From: Methylobacterium sp. WL1 | GTDB lineage: Bacteria > Pseudomonadota > Alphaproteobacteria > Rhizobiales > Beijerinckiaceae | DNA: 64,000 bases | Direction of reading: 5' to 3' | Assembly: GCF_008000895.1 (NCBI RefSeq) | Contig: NZ_CP042823.1 | Span: 4,195,001 to 4,259,000 of the forward strand | Shown here: one piece after another, positions 61,913 through 64,000 of the stretch | Numbering within the stretch: position 1 is the stretch's first letter | Layout: every line of letters begins with the position of its first letter | Made by a program: the position numbers and the translations under genes | Notes under the pieces: model-generated | What the model was told of the DNA's origin: nothing | Seen by the model: the letters and a program-made list of their open reading frames with translations, nothing else | Databases searched by the model: none

Positions 61913-63085
61913 ATGGCCATCGACTACCGTTCGGAACTGCGCCGACCCCTCCCGTTCAGCCTTGCCGTCGTGGCGGCGGTTCTTCTGATCTGGTTGATTG
62001 TCGCCTCCATCGCAGGCGCCAAGCAGCGGACGGCGCGGGACCACCGCATCGGTGACCTGGAGGCGCGCCGGACGGCTCTGCAGGGCGATCTCGACCAACA
62101 GAGGTCGACCGCCGGCACCCTGGCGGCGCTCCAGGCCAGGATCGCCTCGGCTCAGCAGCAGGACCGTGAGGCCACCCAGGCCGGCGAGCAGGCCAAGGCC
62201 AAGGCGGCGAACTTCGCCTCGGAGCAGCAGGCGGCGGAGACCAAGGCGACCGAGGCCAAGGCGGCGTCCGATGCGGAGACCAAGAAGCTGGCCGACGTAC
62301 AGGGGCAGGTCAGCCAGGCTGAGCTGAAGCTCGCGCCGATGAAGGAGGCCACCACCGCGGCCGAGCAGGCGGCGACGGCGCGGACGAAGGAGCTTTCCGA
62401 CGTCGGGCGCCGTCTTGAGGAGACGCGCCAGCAGGAAGCCAAGCTAAGGGCCGACATCGCCGCGATGTCCCAGGAAGCGACCGCGAAGACCGCAGACCTC
62501 GCCAAGGCCGAGGAGAGCCAGCAGAAGGCTCGCGAGGGCTCGGCTGCGGCTCAGAAGGACCTCGCCGAAGCACGGACCGCAACCGAGCAGGCGACGAAGC
62601 AGCGCGCCGACCTGGAACAGGCCATCGCCGGCCTGAATGCCAACCGGGACAAGCTGGCCAATGAGATCACCCAGGTTGGACAGCGATTGCAGCAGGCCAA
62701 GGACGGGCTGGCGTCGACCCAGGCCGATCTGGCCACCGCCAAGTCCGAGCGGGACCGGGTGATCTCTGAGCGCGGTCAGGCCGAGCAAGCCATCCAGAAG
62801 CTCACGACCGACCGTGATGGCGCGACCTCGGCTGTGGAGGCTCTTCGGAAGCAGCAGGCGGATGCCCAGGCGCAGCTCGCGACGCTGACCGAGGCGTTAG
62901 CCGGCCGCAACAAGGAAATGGCCGCCATTGAAGATCGTCTTGGGACGACACGTCAGGAACTGGCAGCGACCCAGGCCCAGTTGGCGGAGGCGCGGCAGAA
63001 GCTCTCGGACCAGCCACCGGCCGCGACCGGGCAGCCCGTTCCCCCCCAGCCGCCGGCGCCTGTCACGGCCCCGAAGGCAAACTGA
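61913..63085 (+). CDS. Membrane-anchored coiled-coil protein
   Basis: A 390-residue protein with one N-terminal membrane helix (PFSLAVVAAVLLIWLIVASI, about 13-33) followed by about 330 residues of almost continuous coiled coil, rich in Ala, Gln, Glu and Lys (QGDLDQQRSTAGTLAALQAR). It ends in a Pro-rich tail (QPVPPQPPAPVTAPKAN). It probably spans part of the periplasm, possibly linking to the mechanosensitive channel gene 36 bases downstream. No catalytic domain. Confidence 0.75.
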   Translation: MAIDYRSELRRPLPFSLAVVAAVLLIWLIVASIAGAKQRTARDHRIGDLEARRTALQGDLDQQRSTAGTLAALQARIASAQQQDREATQAGEQAKAKAANFASEQQAAETKATEAKAASDAETKKLADVQGQVSQAELKLAPMKEATTAAEQAATARTKELSDVGRRLEETRQQEAKLRADIAAMSQEATAKTADLAKAEESQQKAREGSAAAQKDLAEARTATEQATKQRADLEQAIAGLNANRDKLANEITQVGQRLQQAKDGLASTQADLATAKSERDRVISERGQAEQAIQKLTTDRDGATSAVEALRKQQADAQAQLATLTEALAGRNKEMAAIEDRLGTTRQELAATQAQLAEARQKLSDQPPAATGQPVPPQPPAPVTAPKAN

Positions 63086-63121
63086 TCCGGCAGAGCGTCG
63101 ACCCACCTGAAAGGCGAAGAC

Positions 63122-64000
63122 TTGCATTTCCTTGGAATCGATTGGGTCGGCGTGAACGCCGAGAACGGACGCAAGCTGGTTCTTTCCCTCGTGTTCGTCG
63201 CCGTGGTCGTGGGAGGCGGCATAGGCCTGCGCGCGCTGGTCGGGTTGGTCTTGACCCGCGCCGACCATTCCACGCTCCAGACCAAGTTCTGGACACGTCA
63301 GGGTATAAGCCTGGTCGCGGCGGTGCTGCTCGTCCTCGGCCTGCTGTCAATCTGGTTCAACGATCCCGCGAGGCTCGCCACCGCCTTCGGGTTGATGTCG
63401 GCCGGCCTCGCCTTCGCCCTGCAGCAGGTCGTCACCTCGCTCGCCGGCTACTTCGTGATCCTGCGCGGCTCGACCTTCACGGTGGGCGATCGCATCACCA
63501 TGGGGGGGGTGCGCGGCGACGTGCTCCGGCTAGGCTTCATCCAGACCACCATCATGGAGATGGGCCAGCCTCCGTCCGTCCAGGGTGCGTCGCCCGCAAT
63601 GTGGGTCCGGAGCCGCCAGTTCACCGGTCGCATCGTCACGGTGAGCAACGCGCAGATCTTCTCCGAGCCGGTGTTCAACTACACCCGCGACTTTCCGTTC
63701 ATTTGGGAGGAAATGGCCATTCCGATTACCTACGAGGCGGACCGGCTGAGGGTTGAGGCGATCATGCTCGCCGCCGCGCATCGGCACGCCCTCGATGCCG
63801 CGGGGATGGCCGCGGAGGCCAAGGCCAATTTGCATGAACGCTTCGGGGTCGACCCGGCCGATCTCGAACCGCGTGTGTTCTTCCGCATCACCGACAACTG
63901 GCTGGAGCTCACGGTCCGCTTCATCCTCGGCACACACCAGATCCGCGGTGCCAAGGATGCGATGAGCCGCGAGATCCTGGCCGGGCTGGACGACGCCGGG
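63122..64000 (+). CDS. MscS-family mechanosensitive channel, partial
   Basis: The frame starts at TTG (HFLGIDWVGVNAENGRKLVL...) and runs off the window after 293 codons. Three hydrophobic segments (VLSLVFVAVVVGGGIG, SLVAAVLLVLGLLSIWF and the pore helix FGLMSAGLAFALQQVVTSLA) lead into the MscS beta domain (FTVGDRITMGGVRGDV). The C-terminal cytoplasmic cage continues to the edge. It should release solutes when membrane tension rises. The TTG start is the best of few options; AAGGCGAAG lies before it. Confidence 0.87.
   Translation, partial: MHFLGIDWVGVNAENGRKLVLSLVFVAVVVGGGIGLRALVGLVLTRADHSTLQTKFWTRQGISLVAAVLLVLGLLSIWFNDPARLATAFGLMSAGLAFALQQVVTSLAGYFVILRGSTFTVGDRITMGGVRGDVLRLGFIQTTIMEMGQPPSVQGASPAMWVRSRQFTGRIVTVSNAQIFSEPVFNYTRDFPFIWEEMAIPITYEADRLRVEAIMLAAAHRHALDAAGMAAEAKANLHERFGVDPADLEPRVFFRITDNWLELTVRFILGTHQIRGAKDAMSREILAGLDDAG

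Overview
The window is GC-rich, with dense coding on both strands, many FecIRA-type, PAS/LuxR and stress-envelope genes, and an unusually large number of insertion sequences. Codon use, the small hypothetical proteins and the IS families suggest an alphaproteobacterium of the order Hyphomicrobiales, most likely Methylobacterium/Methylorubrum. This is an inference; no rRNA or tRNA gene was seen to confirm it.

Layout. 1-1.26 kb: the edge of a secreted or membrane protein, a small secreted Gly/Ser protein and a small gene cut by an IS. 1.2-4.05 kb: an IS pile-up (IS481 remnant, intact IS256, IS3 remnant). 4.27-8.6 kb: an ECF sigma factor, FecR-type anti-sigma and TonB receptor iron-uptake module. 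8.65-10.3 kb: a frameshifted IS3 element and a rearranged IS3 remnant. 10.46-13.28 kb: an MHYT-PAS-GGDEF-EAL c-di-GMP enzyme overlapping a BLUF blue-light sensor. 13.5-18.8 kb: many very small genes, gene remnants (umuC, nhaA) and a two-pore-helix K+ channel with a zinc-ribbon tail. 19.5-20.76 kb: an intact IS3 element with a 3-bp target duplication.

20.77-41.4 kb is accessory. It holds a methyltransferase resembling those linked to DNA phosphorothioation, five iteron-like repeats in front of a LysR-type winged-helix protein, a tyrosine-recombinase-like protein lacking catalytic residues, a frameshifted phospholipase-D-type protein, a MerR/CDF metal-efflux pair, IS1182, a true tyrosine integrase with an excisionase-like gene, a soluble AAA-M41 protease operon, a complete QatABCD anti-phage operon and a KfrA-like DNA-binding protein. 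The four qat genes overlap by ATGA junctions and should act as one translationally coupled unit. Two matching 31-bp dyads lie at 35.25 and 43.05 kb, outside this block.

41.5-50.2 kb looks like core or stress genome: a short-chain dehydrogenase, MsrA, a metallophosphoesterase, an AI-2E-type exporter, a YihY/BrkB protein and a Na+/H+ antiporter. 50.4-52.3 kb has small genes and two genes each broken by one in-frame stop codon. 52.3-55.9 kb encodes a hybrid histidine kinase with two receiver domains and a three-PAS LuxR regulator, a likely sensory pair. 56-64 kb is a long co-directional run of stress and envelope genes (GlsB/YeaQ, YsnF x2, YidB, CsbD, holin-X type, DUF3618, coiled-coil anchor, MscS) that runs off the right edge.
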